DNA of 64,000 nt from Hoeflea sp. Its GTDB lineage: Bacteria; Pseudomonadota; Alphaproteobacteria; Rhizobiales; Rhizobiaceae. Of the stretch, positions 1-9,519 are shown piece after piece (the first letter of the stretch is position 1; each line of letters begins with the position of its first letter). A program made the translations under genes and the position numbers. Below the pieces are notes generated by a model. That model saw only the letters and a program-made list of their open reading frames with translations. It had not been told where the DNA came from and made no database searches. Location: assembly GCF_030682515.1 (NCBI RefSeq), contig NZ_JAUXOD010000011.1:93608-157607 (forward strand), read 5' to 3'.

Positions 1-92
1 AATGACGAGGAAACGCATAGGACTGTCCATGATGTCGATAGGATTGCCGGATCTCGGAAACGGGTTGTGCCGTGTTCAGCTGGACCCGAAAT

Positions 93-1004
93 TCAGGCGG
101 TTTGCAAGGTTCTGAGGCAGGCCGAGAACTCGGCCGAGGCCATCAGCGATCGGCAGCGGGCGAAGCGGCCGTCGGCATAGGCGCGGAAATCGTCGGCCGG
201 ATTGCCGTTGGCGAGCTGGATCAGCCCCCACAAGGTCCACAGCAGGTCGCACATCGCCTTGTAGATCACCATGCGGGCGTGGTCCGTGGCGCCGGGGCTG
301 CCGCCCGAATAGGCGTCCAGAAGCACCTGGTCCTGTCCGGCATCGAACCCGGCTTCGACCGACAGGTCGCCCAGGTCCCACATCGGATCATTCATGCCGG
401 AATATTCCCAGTCGACAATGAAGATGCGCTCGCCTGTGTCGAGGAAGTTCTCGCACAGGGGATCGCAGTGACAGGCGACCAGGCTCACGGGATTGCGCGA
501 CAGCGCCGCCCGCACCGTCTGCGCCTCAGCTACCACATCGTGATAGCCATCGGGCAGGGCCACGTCCTTGGTCGACATGATGCGCAGGTAATCGTCGATC
601 ATGGAGAACAGCTCGAAGGTGAAGGGAAACTGCGCGCCGGAGGTATGCAGGCGCCGGAAGGCTTCGCCGGCCCGGCGGACGGAGCCGATGTCGGCGCGGA
701 ACCGCTCCGGGGTCATGGTTGCGGCGCCTTCGATGAAGCGAGTGGCCATGATCCCGGTTTCGGGATCGGCGTGGATGACCTCCGGGCTCACGCCGGCTCG
801 CGCTGCGGCGCGCGCGGCTTCGGCCTCATGGGAGCGGTTGATGTATTCCTCGGTGCCGGCGCCCGGCAGGCGCACGCAGGCGTCGCCCACGCGGAAAACC
901 AGGTTTGTCAGTCCGCCGAGGCGCTCGATAGGGCCGTCGTAGCCCGAAAGCGCCGGAATGGCGGAAAGGCTCGCGTGAAGCTGGGTTTCTCTATCGATCG
1001 ACAT
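93..1004 (-). CDS. Choline/ethanolamine kinase-like (APH-fold) phosphotransferase
   Basis: ORF with Brenner-type motif HCDPLCENFLD and IVDWEYSGMNDPMWDLGDL. Confidence 0.8.
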   Translation of the reverse strand: MSIDRETQLHASLSAIPALSGYDGPIERLGGLTNLVFRVGDACVRLPGAGTEEYINRSHEAEAARAAARAGVSPEVIHADPETGIMATRFIEGAATMTPERFRADIGSVRRAGEAFRRLHTSGAQFPFTFELFSMIDDYLRIMSTKDVALPDGYHDVVAEAQTVRAALSRNPVSLVACHCDPLCENFLDTGERIFIVDWEYSGMNDPMWDLGDLSVEAGFDAGQDQVLLDAYSGGSPGATDHARMVIYKAMCDLLWTLWGLIQLANGNPADDFRAYADGRFARCRSLMASAEFSACLRTLQTA

Positions 1005-1107
1005 GGCGGTGCGCCTCCTTTTCCTGCTGTCCCGGTTCCGCTACAGTTCCACAAAGTCTTTGAAAATTCTATGGTAACTGGCAAGTGGTTGAAAAACGGA
1101 GGGGCAT

Positions 1108-1740
1108 ATGAGCGCAGAAGACAAGACGTCGCGGCTGGGGGCGGTCTACCAGGCTGGCAGTTCCGAGGATGTGGCGCGCGTCTATGATGCCTGGGCGGAA
1201 AACTACGATCAGGACATGTCGCTCGCCGGATACCGCCACCCGGCCATTTCGCTCGCGCTTCTTTGCCGGCATGTGCCCAAGGGGGCCGGGCCGTTGCTGG
1301 ATGCGGGCGCCGGTACCGGATTGATCGGCGAGTGGTTGGCGATCGCCGGCTTCAATCATGTCGAAGCGCTCGATATCTCGGCCGGCATGCTGGCGGTGGC
1401 CGGGCGCAAGGGCATCTACCAGGCGCTGCATCAGGCGGCGCTGGGCACGCGGCTGCCGTTTGCGGACAATCAGGTCGCCGCGATCATTTCCGCGGGCGTC
1501 TTCACCAGCGGCCATGTCGGTGTCGAGGGGCTTGATGATCTGCTCCGGATCTGCGCGCCGGGCGGAACCATCATTCTCACGGTCAAGGACGTGCTGTGGC
1601 AGTCGGGATTCAGCGCGCGGATCAAGGAGCTCGAAGCCGCCGGCGTGTGTGCCCTGATCGACGATACGGGACCCTATGTGTCGATGCCCGGCGAGGAGGG
1701 AACCACGCCGAGCCGCTGCATTGCGCTCAGGGTCCATTGA
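1108..1740 (+). CDS. Class I SAM-dependent methyltransferase
   Basis: Motif I LLDAGAGTGLIGEWLA; RBS ggagggg upstream of ATG. Confidence 0.8.
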   Translation: MSAEDKTSRLGAVYQAGSSEDVARVYDAWAENYDQDMSLAGYRHPAISLALLCRHVPKGAGPLLDAGAGTGLIGEWLAIAGFNHVEALDISAGMLAVAGRKGIYQALHQAALGTRLPFADNQVAAIISAGVFTSGHVGVEGLDDLLRICAPGGTIILTVKDVLWQSGFSARIKELEAAGVCALIDDTGPYVSMPGEEGTTPSRCIALRVH

Positions 1741-1752
1741 CCCGGACAGGGA

Positions 1753-4194
1753 TCAGGCCTTCACGCGGGTGTTGGCGGGATCCAGGAACGGCTTCAGCCC
1801 GATCGTGGCGGGGAAGCGGTCGAGCGCGATGACCAGCTCGTAATCGCCCTCCTGCAGGAACTCGTCGGTGACCCCGTCCGCGTTGCGCACATAGCCGTAG
1901 CCGATCGACTTGCCGATGGTGTAGCCGTAGCCGCCCGAGGTGAGGTAGCCCACCGGCTCGCCATTGCGCAGGATCGTCTCGCGACCCACCAGAAGCGCAT
2001 CGGGATCGTCGATGATGAAACCGGCAAAGCGCTTGGTCAGGGGAAGGCCAGCGACTGCAGCCAGTGCGGCATCGCCGATGAATCCGGTGTTGGATGTGCG
2101 CTTGACCGCCCAGCCGAGCCCGGCTTCGAACGGTGTGTCGTTGGGCGTGATGTCGGAGCCCCAGGCGCGATAGCCCTTTTCAAGCCTGAGCGATTCGAGC
2201 GCGCGGTAGCCCACGGGACGGATGTCCCACGGCCGGCCGGCTTCCATCAGGGCGTCGAAGACGTCGCCGGTCGCCTCGATCGGCACATGCAGCTCCCAGC
2301 CCAGTTCACCAACATAAGTTACGCGCAGCGCCCGCACCGTGGCTCCGGCGATCCCGATCTCGCGGACATGGCCGAAGGGGAACGCCTCGTTTGCAACGTT
2401 GGCATCGGTCACCTTTTCCAGCACGTCGCGGGCATGCGGCCCCATCAGCGAGAGCGTGCCATAGGCTTCGGTGATGTCGTCGATTCGGACATCGGCGCCT
2501 TCAGGCACATGCTCACGGATCCAGGCCAGGTCATGGGTTCTGAACCCGGTGCCGGTGACCACATAGAAGCGGTCGTCCGCCAGGCGGGCGACCGTCAGGT
2601 CCGCCTCGATGCCGCCGCGGGTGTTGAGAAGCTGGGTGTAGGTCAGACGTCCGGCGGGCCTGGTCACGTCATTGGCACAGATCCGGTTCAGCGCTGACAA
2701 CGCGTCAGGACCGCTGATCTCGTACTTGGCAAAGGAGGACTGGTCGAAGATGCCCACCTTCTCGCGCACGTGCCGGTGTTCGTCGCCCACCGCGCCGAAC
2801 CAGTTTGGCTGCCCCATGGTGGGCACGTCGCGCGGCTCCGTGCCTTCGGGCGCGAACCAGTTGGGACGTTCCCAGCCGAGCTTGGAGCCGAAGACGGCGC
2901 GGTGCGACTTGAGCCGCTCATAGAGCGGCGAGACGATCCGCGGCCGGCCTGATTCGTACTCCACATGCGGAAAGCCGATGGCGTAGTGCTTGCCATAGGC
3001 CTCGAGCGTGCGGTCGTTGACCCATTGCCGGTCCCTGTGCATGTCCGAGAAGCGCCTGATGTCGACGACCCAGAGGTCGAGCGGCGCCTCGCCGTCGATT
3101 GTCCATTGCGCCAGCACCCAGCCGGCGCCGCCGCCCGAAGCGATGCCGAAGGCGTTGAAGCCTGCGCCCACGAACATGTTGACGCATTCGGGCGCCGCGC
3201 CGAGGATGAAGTTGCCGTCCGGGGTGAAGCTCTCCGGGCCGTTGATCATCTGCTTGACGCCGACGGAGTTCAGCGCCGGAACCCGTTCGATCGCCTGCAT
3301 CATGTGCTGCTCGAAATGATCGTAGTCATCGTCGAAGAGCTGGAACTCCCATTGATTGGGCACGTCGTCCATGGTCCAGCCCTGCGGATTGGGCTCGTAG
3401 CCGCCGAAGCAAAGGCCGCCGACCTCCTCCTTGAAATAGGTGCGCCGGTCCGGATCGCGGATGGTCGGCGCGTCGCTCGACAGGCCCTCGATCTTCTCGG
3501 TGATGACATACTGGTGCTTGACCGGTTGCAGCGGCACGTTGATGCCCGCCATCGCGCCCAACTGGCGCGCCCATTGCCCGGCGCAGTTGACCACCTTCTC
3601 GCAGGCGATGTCGCCCTTGCTGGTCTTGACCGCGAGGATGCGGCCGTCCTTCATCTCGAAGCCGGTGACCCGGACATTCTCGAAAATCTTGGCGCCGTGC
3701 ATGCGCGCGCCCTTGGCCAGCGACTGGGTGATGTCCGACGGGCTTGCCTGGCCGTCGGTCGGAAGCCAACTCGCGCCCACCAGGTCGTCGACCTGCATCA
3801 GCGGGAACATCGCCCTGGCTTCCTGCGGCGACAGCAAGTGCATGTCCATGCCGAAGCTCTGGGCGGTCGTCGCGAGCCTGCGATACTCGATCCAGCGGTC
3901 CTGATTGGTGGCGAGCCTCAGGCAGCCCGACATCTTCCAGCCGGTCTCGAGCCCGGTCTCCTGGTCGAGACGCTTGTAGAGATCGACCGAATATTTGAGC
4001 ACCTTGGTGATCGACGCCGACGAGCGCAGCTGTCCCACCAGTCCCGCGGCGTGCCAGGTCGAGCCTGATGTCAGCTGACCCTGCTCAAGCAGGATCACAT
4101 CGGCCTTGTGATCGCGCGCCAGATGATAGGCGGTGGAGCAGCCGATGATGCCGCCGCCGATGACGACGATCTGGGCTCTGTCGGGGAGTGTCAT
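1753..4194 (-). CDS. FAD-dependent oxidoreductase with C-terminal GcvT domain (dimethylglycine/sarcosine dehydrogenase-like)
   Basis: N-terminal Rossmann IVVIGGGIIGCSTAYHLA; C-terminal GcvT/aminomethyltransferase segment (GELGWELHVP, ALESLRLEKGYRAWGSDI). Confidence 0.88.
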   Translation of the reverse strand: MTLPDRAQIVVIGGGIIGCSTAYHLARDHKADVILLEQGQLTSGSTWHAAGLVGQLRSSASITKVLKYSVDLYKRLDQETGLETGWKMSGCLRLATNQDRWIEYRRLATTAQSFGMDMHLLSPQEARAMFPLMQVDDLVGASWLPTDGQASPSDITQSLAKGARMHGAKIFENVRVTGFEMKDGRILAVKTSKGDIACEKVVNCAGQWARQLGAMAGINVPLQPVKHQYVITEKIEGLSSDAPTIRDPDRRTYFKEEVGGLCFGGYEPNPQGWTMDDVPNQWEFQLFDDDYDHFEQHMMQAIERVPALNSVGVKQMINGPESFTPDGNFILGAAPECVNMFVGAGFNAFGIASGGGAGWVLAQWTIDGEAPLDLWVVDIRRFSDMHRDRQWVNDRTLEAYGKHYAIGFPHVEYESGRPRIVSPLYERLKSHRAVFGSKLGWERPNWFAPEGTEPRDVPTMGQPNWFGAVGDEHRHVREKVGIFDQSSFAKYEISGPDALSALNRICANDVTRPAGRLTYTQLLNTRGGIEADLTVARLADDRFYVVTGTGFRTHDLAWIREHVPEGADVRIDDITEAYGTLSLMGPHARDVLEKVTDANVANEAFPFGHVREIGIAGATVRALRVTYVGELGWELHVPIEATGDVFDALMEAGRPWDIRPVGYRALESLRLEKGYRAWGSDITPNDTPFEAGLGWAVKRTSNTGFIGDAALAAVAGLPLTKRFAGFIIDDPDALLVGRETILRNGEPVGYLTSGGYGYTIGKSIGYGYVRNADGVTDEFLQEGDYELVIALDRFPATIGLKPFLDPANTRVKA

Positions 4195-5087
4195 GGTGAT
4201 GTCTTTCCATAGGTCGAATGATAATGCTCAAGCGCCGCATCCAGGCGAGCGAGGTTTTCGGCGGTGTAGGCGCGGTAGTCGACGCCCGGCGCGTCAAGGT
4301 GCAGTTCCGAGACAAGGCTCCACAGCGTCTCGCGCAGAAGCGAGGCGCATTGCATGGCATGAAAGGCGCGGGTGATGGCGGGATCGGGCGCCGATCCCAG
4401 CGCTGCCTCAAGCAGGACGGCGGCTTCATCGGGGCTCATTTCGGCGTTCGATGCGGCGCCGGCGATGTCGAACATCGCAGTGGAGAAGCCGGCATACTCG
4501 AAATCGATCAGCCAGAGCTTGTGCCCGTCATCGAGGAAGTTGGCGGGCAGCAGGTCGTTGTGGCCGAAGACGATCGGCAGCGGGCACTGCGCCGCCTCAA
4601 GCGTGCCCGAAAGCTCGAGCCAGCCGGGCAGCTGGTCCGCCATGCGCGATCCGCCGGATCTCAGCGTCCGGGCATAGTCGCGGATGACGTGGAACACCCA
4701 GAACATGAAACCCGCGCCCGCCACGTGATGCGGCATGGTCGCGTGGAAATCGCGGAGGAGTTGGCCGATCCGTTCGGCATTGGCGCGGACATCCGCCACG
4801 CTGAAGGTCCTGGCGTCGAGGAAGGCCGAGACCATGATGCCGGGCTCGGAATACTCGACCCTCGGCGCGAAACCGGCTGCATGGGCCGCCCTGGCGGTCA
4901 TCACTTCCCGGGCGCGGTCGACATGGTGGAAGGGAAAGTCGCGGCCGAGCCGGACCACATGCTTGCCCGCTGCATCCGTGACCAGCCAGTTCTCATTGCT
5001 CAAACCGCCTGAAAGTGGGGCAATGTCGATGGCGCCCGAAAAGCAGGGCAGGGCGCGGATACGGTCGAGCGTGGCGGGATTTGTCAT
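4191..5087 (-). CDS. Choline kinase-like phosphotransferase
   Basis: GHNDLLPANFLDDGHKLWLIDFEYAG; overlaps the oxidoreductase start (ATGA-type coupling). Confidence 0.85.
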   Translation of the reverse strand: MTNPATLDRIRALPCFSGAIDIAPLSGGLSNENWLVTDAAGKHVVRLGRDFPFHHVDRAREVMTARAAHAAGFAPRVEYSEPGIMVSAFLDARTFSVADVRANAERIGQLLRDFHATMPHHVAGAGFMFWVFHVIRDYARTLRSGGSRMADQLPGWLELSGTLEAAQCPLPIVFGHNDLLPANFLDDGHKLWLIDFEYAGFSTAMFDIAGAASNAEMSPDEAAVLLEAALGSAPDPAITRAFHAMQCASLLRETLWSLVSELHLDAPGVDYRAYTAENLARLDAALEHYHSTYGKTSP

Positions 5088-5090
5088 GGG

Positions 5091-7115
5091 TTACTCCAGG
5101 CCCAGGCGGCGTCTGGCATGGATGGCGCCGGCCGAGATCAGGCGGTCGGCGATGATGGCGATGGCGGCAATCGACAGGCCCGCGACCAGGCCCCGGCCGG
5201 TGTCGGCCTTGGTGAGCGCGATATAGACCTCCTGGCCGAGATCGCGGGTGCCGACGAGCGCGGTGATGACCAGCATCGACAGCGCGAACATGATGGTCTG
5301 GTTCAATCCGAGCAGGATTTCGGGCAATGCCAGCTTGAGCCGGATGCGGGTGAGGATCTGCCACTCGGTGCAGCCCATGGCGCGGCCGGCCTCGATCAGC
5401 TTCGGGTCGACCTTGCGGATGCCGAGCGCGGTGTAGCGGATCGCCGGCGCGATGGCGAAGGCCACGACCGCGATCATGGCGGTGAAATCGCCGACCCGGA
5501 ACAGCATCACCGCCGGCATCAGATAGACGAAGCTCGGCAGCGTCTGCAGCGTGTCGATGGCTACCTGCACCCAGGACCAGAGCCGGTCGCGTGTGGCGGC
5601 GAAGATGCCGATCGGCAGGCCGATCAGCATGGCGAGCATGGCCGAGATGCCGCAGAGATAGACGGTGATCATGGCCTTTTCCCACTGGCCAGTGGCGGCG
5701 ATGAAGAGCGCGAGGCCCGCCGTCAGCAGCCCCAGTCGCCAGCCGCCCAGGCGGTAGCCGGCAAAGGCCAAGAGCGCGATGACGCCCAACCACGGAAGAT
5801 CGCCGAGGAACCGCTTGAACGGGATCAGCACATTGAGCAGCATCGCGTTCTTGATGGCTTCGAGCGTGTCGAAGAAATTGATGTTGATCCAGGCCACGAC
5901 CTCCGACCAGAAGGTGCCGGTCGACAGCTGCAGCGCTGCGGGATAGGTGCGGATGCCCGGCATGACATATCCCAACGCGGTGGTGACCAGAACCAGAACC
6001 AAAGCTGCTGCGATGTAGGGGTGACGTGCAACCAAGCCGGAATGCCGAACTGCGGGAGCCGGGGCGGAGAGTTTGTCCGCTGCCGCCTGGCTCAGCCGGT
6101 CCATGGCGATCGCGAGCGCCACGATGGCGAAGCCCGCCTCGAGCCCGGCGCCGAAATCAAGCCGTCTCAGCGCCGCCAGCACGTCGAAGCCCAGGCCGCC
6201 GGCGCCGATCATCGAGGCGATGATGACCATGTTGAGCGACAGCATGATCACCTGGTTCATGCCCACCATCAGGCTTTCGCGCGCGGCGGGCACCATCACC
6301 CTCCAGGTCATCTGCCGGTCGGTGCAGCCGACCATGTTACCGAGATCGATGATCTCTCCGGGCACGGCGCGGAGCGCCAGGATGGCGATGCGGGTCATTG
6401 GCGGCGTGGCGAAGATCAGCGTTGCGATCACCGCCGCCGTGGGTCCGAAGCCGAACAGGAAGAGCACCGGAACAAGATAGGCGAACACCGGGATGGTCTG
6501 CATCAGGTCGAGCAGCGGCGTGACCAGGCGCTCGATCCAGCGCCAGCGCCAGGCGGCGATGCCGAACAGCAAACCCAGAAGAACGCCAAGCGGAGCGGCA
6601 ACCAGGATCGACGCCAGCGTGACCATCGCGCTGGTCCATTGCCCGAAGACCGCCAGGAACAGAAAGCAGCCGCCCGCCAGCAGGGCGAGCCGTGTGCCGC
6701 CGAGCCAGTGGCCGAGCAGCATCACAATCCCGATGACGGCGATCCAGGGCAGGGGCGGCACGATCTGGACCGCCGAGGAGCCGCTGCCTTCGAGAAAGCC
6801 GGTGGACAACAGGCTCAGGGCCAGTCTGTAGGGCACGTCCAGCACGGCCGATATGAAGCGGGTCAGGTCGGTGAAGCTGAAAAGACCAAAACTGGCTTCG
6901 TCGATCAGCCATTTCATGGCGCTGCTGATCCACCTGGCCATCGGCACATACCAGGCTTTCGGAAACTCGAAGGCTGCCGGAGCCAGGGGTTTGGCATAGA
7001 GCCAGAACGCCACGAAGACAGCGATGGCGATGATCCAGGCGATCGGCAGCCGGATCGGTGGCGGCGAGGCCTGCGCTGCATCTGTTGCCAACATCGGAGC
7101 GCCCTGCATCGCCAT
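5091..7115 (-). CDS. Glycine betaine/proline-type ABC transporter permease, two ProW-like domains fused in tandem
   Basis: 674 aa with two BPD permease units, each with an EAA-like loop (MNQVIMLSLNMVIIASMIGAGGLG and LNQTIMFALSMLVITALVGTRDLG). Confidence 0.88.
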   Translation of the reverse strand: MAMQGAPMLATDAAQASPPPIRLPIAWIIAIAVFVAFWLYAKPLAPAAFEFPKAWYVPMARWISSAMKWLIDEASFGLFSFTDLTRFISAVLDVPYRLALSLLSTGFLEGSGSSAVQIVPPLPWIAVIGIVMLLGHWLGGTRLALLAGGCFLFLAVFGQWTSAMVTLASILVAAPLGVLLGLLFGIAAWRWRWIERLVTPLLDLMQTIPVFAYLVPVLFLFGFGPTAAVIATLIFATPPMTRIAILALRAVPGEIIDLGNMVGCTDRQMTWRVMVPAARESLMVGMNQVIMLSLNMVIIASMIGAGGLGFDVLAALRRLDFGAGLEAGFAIVALAIAMDRLSQAAADKLSAPAPAVRHSGLVARHPYIAAALVLVLVTTALGYVMPGIRTYPAALQLSTGTFWSEVVAWININFFDTLEAIKNAMLLNVLIPFKRFLGDLPWLGVIALLAFAGYRLGGWRLGLLTAGLALFIAATGQWEKAMITVYLCGISAMLAMLIGLPIGIFAATRDRLWSWVQVAIDTLQTLPSFVYLMPAVMLFRVGDFTAMIAVVAFAIAPAIRYTALGIRKVDPKLIEAGRAMGCTEWQILTRIRLKLALPEILLGLNQTIMFALSMLVITALVGTRDLGQEVYIALTKADTGRGLVAGLSIAAIAIIADRLISAGAIHARRRLGLE

Positions 7116-7117
7116 GG

Positions 7118-8140
7118 TCAGCCCTGCAGCATCAGCTTGACCACGGCGTCGCGGTCGAGGCGGCCGATGATCCGGCCGCCGTCATCGGTGACCCCGAGAT
7201 GGGCAACGCCGTCGAGAAACAAGGGCGCGGCTTCCGCGATATTGGCGCGGGCGGAAACGGTCGGTCCGCCGGCGGGGCTTGTTGTGTCAGCGACCATGAG
7301 GCTTTGGGCCCGGATCACCTTGGCGCGGGCGACGTTGCGGGTGAATTCCGCGACATAGGAGGTGGCCGGCGTCAGCACGATCTCTTCGGGCGTGCCGGCC
7401 TGGACGATCTCGCCGTCCTTCATGATGGCGATCCGGTCGGCGAGCCGGATGGCCTCGTCGAAATCATGGGTGATGAAGACGATGGTCTTGTGCAGAACCG
7501 TCTGCAGCCGCATGAACTCGTCCTGCATCTCGCGGCGGATCAGCGGATCGAGCGCGGAGAAAGGCTCGTCGAGAAACCAGATCTCGGGTTCGACGGCGAG
7601 CGAGCGGGCGATGCCCACGCGCTGCTGCTGGCCGCCGGACAGTTGGCGCGGGAACGCGTTTTCCTTTCCCCCCAGACCGACAAGCTCGATCATTTCGCGG
7701 GCGCGGGCCTCGCGGCCGGCCCGGCCCATGCCCTGGATGTCGAGCGGGAAGGCCACGTTGTCGAGGACGGTGAGGTGCGGCAGCAGCGCGAAATGCTGGA
7801 AGACCATGCCCATCTGGTGACGGCGGATCTCGATCATTCGCGCCTGGGAGGCCTTGAGCAGGTTCTCGCCCTTGAACATGACGTCGCCGCCGGATGGCTC
7901 GATGAGGCGGGACATGAGCCGGACCAGCGTCGACTTGCCGGATCCCGACAGTCCCATGATGACGAAGATCTCGCCCTCGTGCACATCGAGATCAACCTGA
8001 CGCACGGCGCCGACGAAGCCGGCCTCGGCGATCGCGGCCGCATCGGGCTGGCCCTTGTGCCCGGCCAGGAACTCCGCCGCGCCGGGGCCGAACAGTTTCC
8101 AGACATTGCGGCAAACGAGTTTGGCTTCAGGAGAGGTCAT
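7118..8140 (-). CDS. Glycine betaine/proline ABC transporter ATP-binding protein (ProV-like)
   Basis: Walker A GLSGSGKST, signature LSGGQQQRVGIARSLA, C-terminal CBS-like tail; ATG at 8140 preferred over the upstream start in the track. Confidence 0.9.
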   Translation of the reverse strand: MTSPEAKLVCRNVWKLFGPGAAEFLAGHKGQPDAAAIAEAGFVGAVRQVDLDVHEGEIFVIMGLSGSGKSTLVRLMSRLIEPSGGDVMFKGENLLKASQARMIEIRRHQMGMVFQHFALLPHLTVLDNVAFPLDIQGMGRAGREARAREMIELVGLGGKENAFPRQLSGGQQQRVGIARSLAVEPEIWFLDEPFSALDPLIRREMQDEFMRLQTVLHKTIVFITHDFDEAIRLADRIAIMKDGEIVQAGTPEEIVLTPATSYVAEFTRNVARAKVIRAQSLMVADTTSPAGGPTVSARANIAEAAPLFLDGVAHLGVTDDGGRIIGRLDRDAVVKLMLQG

Positions 8141-8227
8141 GAACAACCCGGTCGGAGACACATGAAATTCTGATGGAGGATCGGACCTGCGCCGGCCCTG
8201 CGTGCAGGAACGGGAGGGCAGGGAGGC

Positions 8228-8261
8228 ATCGGCAACCGGGCCCAAAGGTCCGGTTGCCGAT
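8228..8261 (-). terminator. Intra-operon hairpin between proX-like and proV-like genes
   Basis: Perfect 12-bp arms ATCGGCAACCGG-N10-CCGGTTGCCGAT about 37 nt after the proX stop. Confidence 0.65.
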
Positions 8262-8297
8262 CTGTCCAGGCAGAGGGCGCATGAGGCCCGGTGCGAT

Positions 8298-9284
8298 TTA
8301 CTTCTTGATCCAGCCCGACCAGCGGGCTTCGTTGGCGCCCATCCAGTCGGCCACGACGGCGGAAACCGTCTTGCCGTCGAGATCGACCTCGGTGATCATC
8401 TTGCCCATCTCGTCATTGTCGATGGTGAAGGCCTTGATCGCCTCATAGGCGCCCGGCCACTTGTCCTTCATGCCGGACCAGCCGACCTTCCAGATCTCGC
8501 CGAACGGCTTGCCGCAGTCATAGGCGGCGTCCGGATTGATGCCGGTGGCGGGATCATTGTAGCATTCGGGAGAATATTCCGGGAACTCGACCCAGGCGCC
8601 TTCATACTTGGCGGGCGCCCAATGCGGCGCGTAGATCCACAGCATGATCGGGGCCTGACGCTGGTAGGCACTTTCAAGTTCGGCGAACAGGGCCGCGTCG
8701 GTGCCGGCATGGATGACCTCGAACGGCAGGTCGAGGGCTTCGACGCGCTCGTCGTCAAATCCGCCCCAGGTCACCGGGCCGCCCAGATAGCGCCCCTTGG
8801 GCGCGGTCTCGGCGGTCGAGAAGGCTTCGGCGCAGGCCTCGTCCTTGAGTGCTTCCCAATTGGGCAGGCCCGGGCATTTCTCGGTCATGTAGGAGGGGTA
8901 CCACCATTCTTCCTTGGCCTTCATGCCGGTTGGGCCGAAATTCTCGACCTTGCCGGTGGCGGTGGCGGCGTCCATGGCCTCGCGGCCGGTGGTTTCCCAC
9001 ATTTCCATGGCCACGTGCAGGTCGCCGGTTTCCAGGCCCGCGAACTGGGCCAGGTAATCGGCCTGGACATATTCGATCGAGTAGCCGGCCTTCTTGAGCA
9101 CTTCGCCCATTATTTCGGTGGTGATCAGCTGGCCGGTCCAGTCATGGAGCGTGAGCTTGATCGGGTCGGTGGATTCCTGCGCCAGACCTGGCGCCGACAG
9201 GCCGAGACAGGAAGCGCCCGAAATGACGAGCGCCGCGGTCAATCGCCTGAAGGAGCGGCCGGAAAAGATATTGGCTGAATGCAT
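8298..9284 (-). CDS. Glycine betaine ABC transporter substrate-binding protein (ProX-like)
   Basis: Signal peptide; KLTLHDWTGQLITTEIMGEVLKKAGYSIEYVQ; AGGAGG upstream of ATG at 9284. Confidence 0.88.
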   Translation of the reverse strand: MHSANIFSGRSFRRLTAALVISGASCLGLSAPGLAQESTDPIKLTLHDWTGQLITTEIMGEVLKKAGYSIEYVQADYLAQFAGLETGDLHVAMEMWETTGREAMDAATATGKVENFGPTGMKAKEEWWYPSYMTEKCPGLPNWEALKDEACAEAFSTAETAPKGRYLGGPVTWGGFDDERVEALDLPFEVIHAGTDAALFAELESAYQRQAPIMLWIYAPHWAPAKYEGAWVEFPEYSPECYNDPATGINPDAAYDCGKPFGEIWKVGWSGMKDKWPGAYEAIKAFTIDNDEMGKMITEVDLDGKTVSAVVADWMGANEARWSGWIKK

Positions 9285-9436
9285 GTCGAGCCTCCTGTTC
9301 ACCCTGTTGGATCCCGCATCCCGGCACTTTTTCCGCAGGCCACAAGAAGACCCCTCGGCAGCGCACCCGTGCGTGGCTTGTTACTTCTCAATCCCACACC
9401 ACGACCCGGCCCTTGTCAATCAATCCTGTGGTTATT

Positions 9437-9470
9437 TTTCGTTTTGATGCCCGGTTAGGTTTGTTTTGAT
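9437..9470 (+). promoter_or_regulatory. Tandem direct repeat upstream of the DeoR gene (candidate operator)
   Basis: TTTCGTTTTGAT (9437-9448) and GTTTGTTTTGAT (9459-9470), 10/12 identical, offset 22 bp. Confidence 0.4.
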
Positions 9471-9519
9471 TGATAAGCCAGCAGAGATCGCCTAGAAAAA
9501 AGACAGATACACAAGGTGT

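Noticed and set aside
5118-7358. 746-aa plus-strand ORF opposite the fused ProW permease
   Set aside because: Antisense shadow of a real gene; translation rich in H, D, R, Q with no domain.
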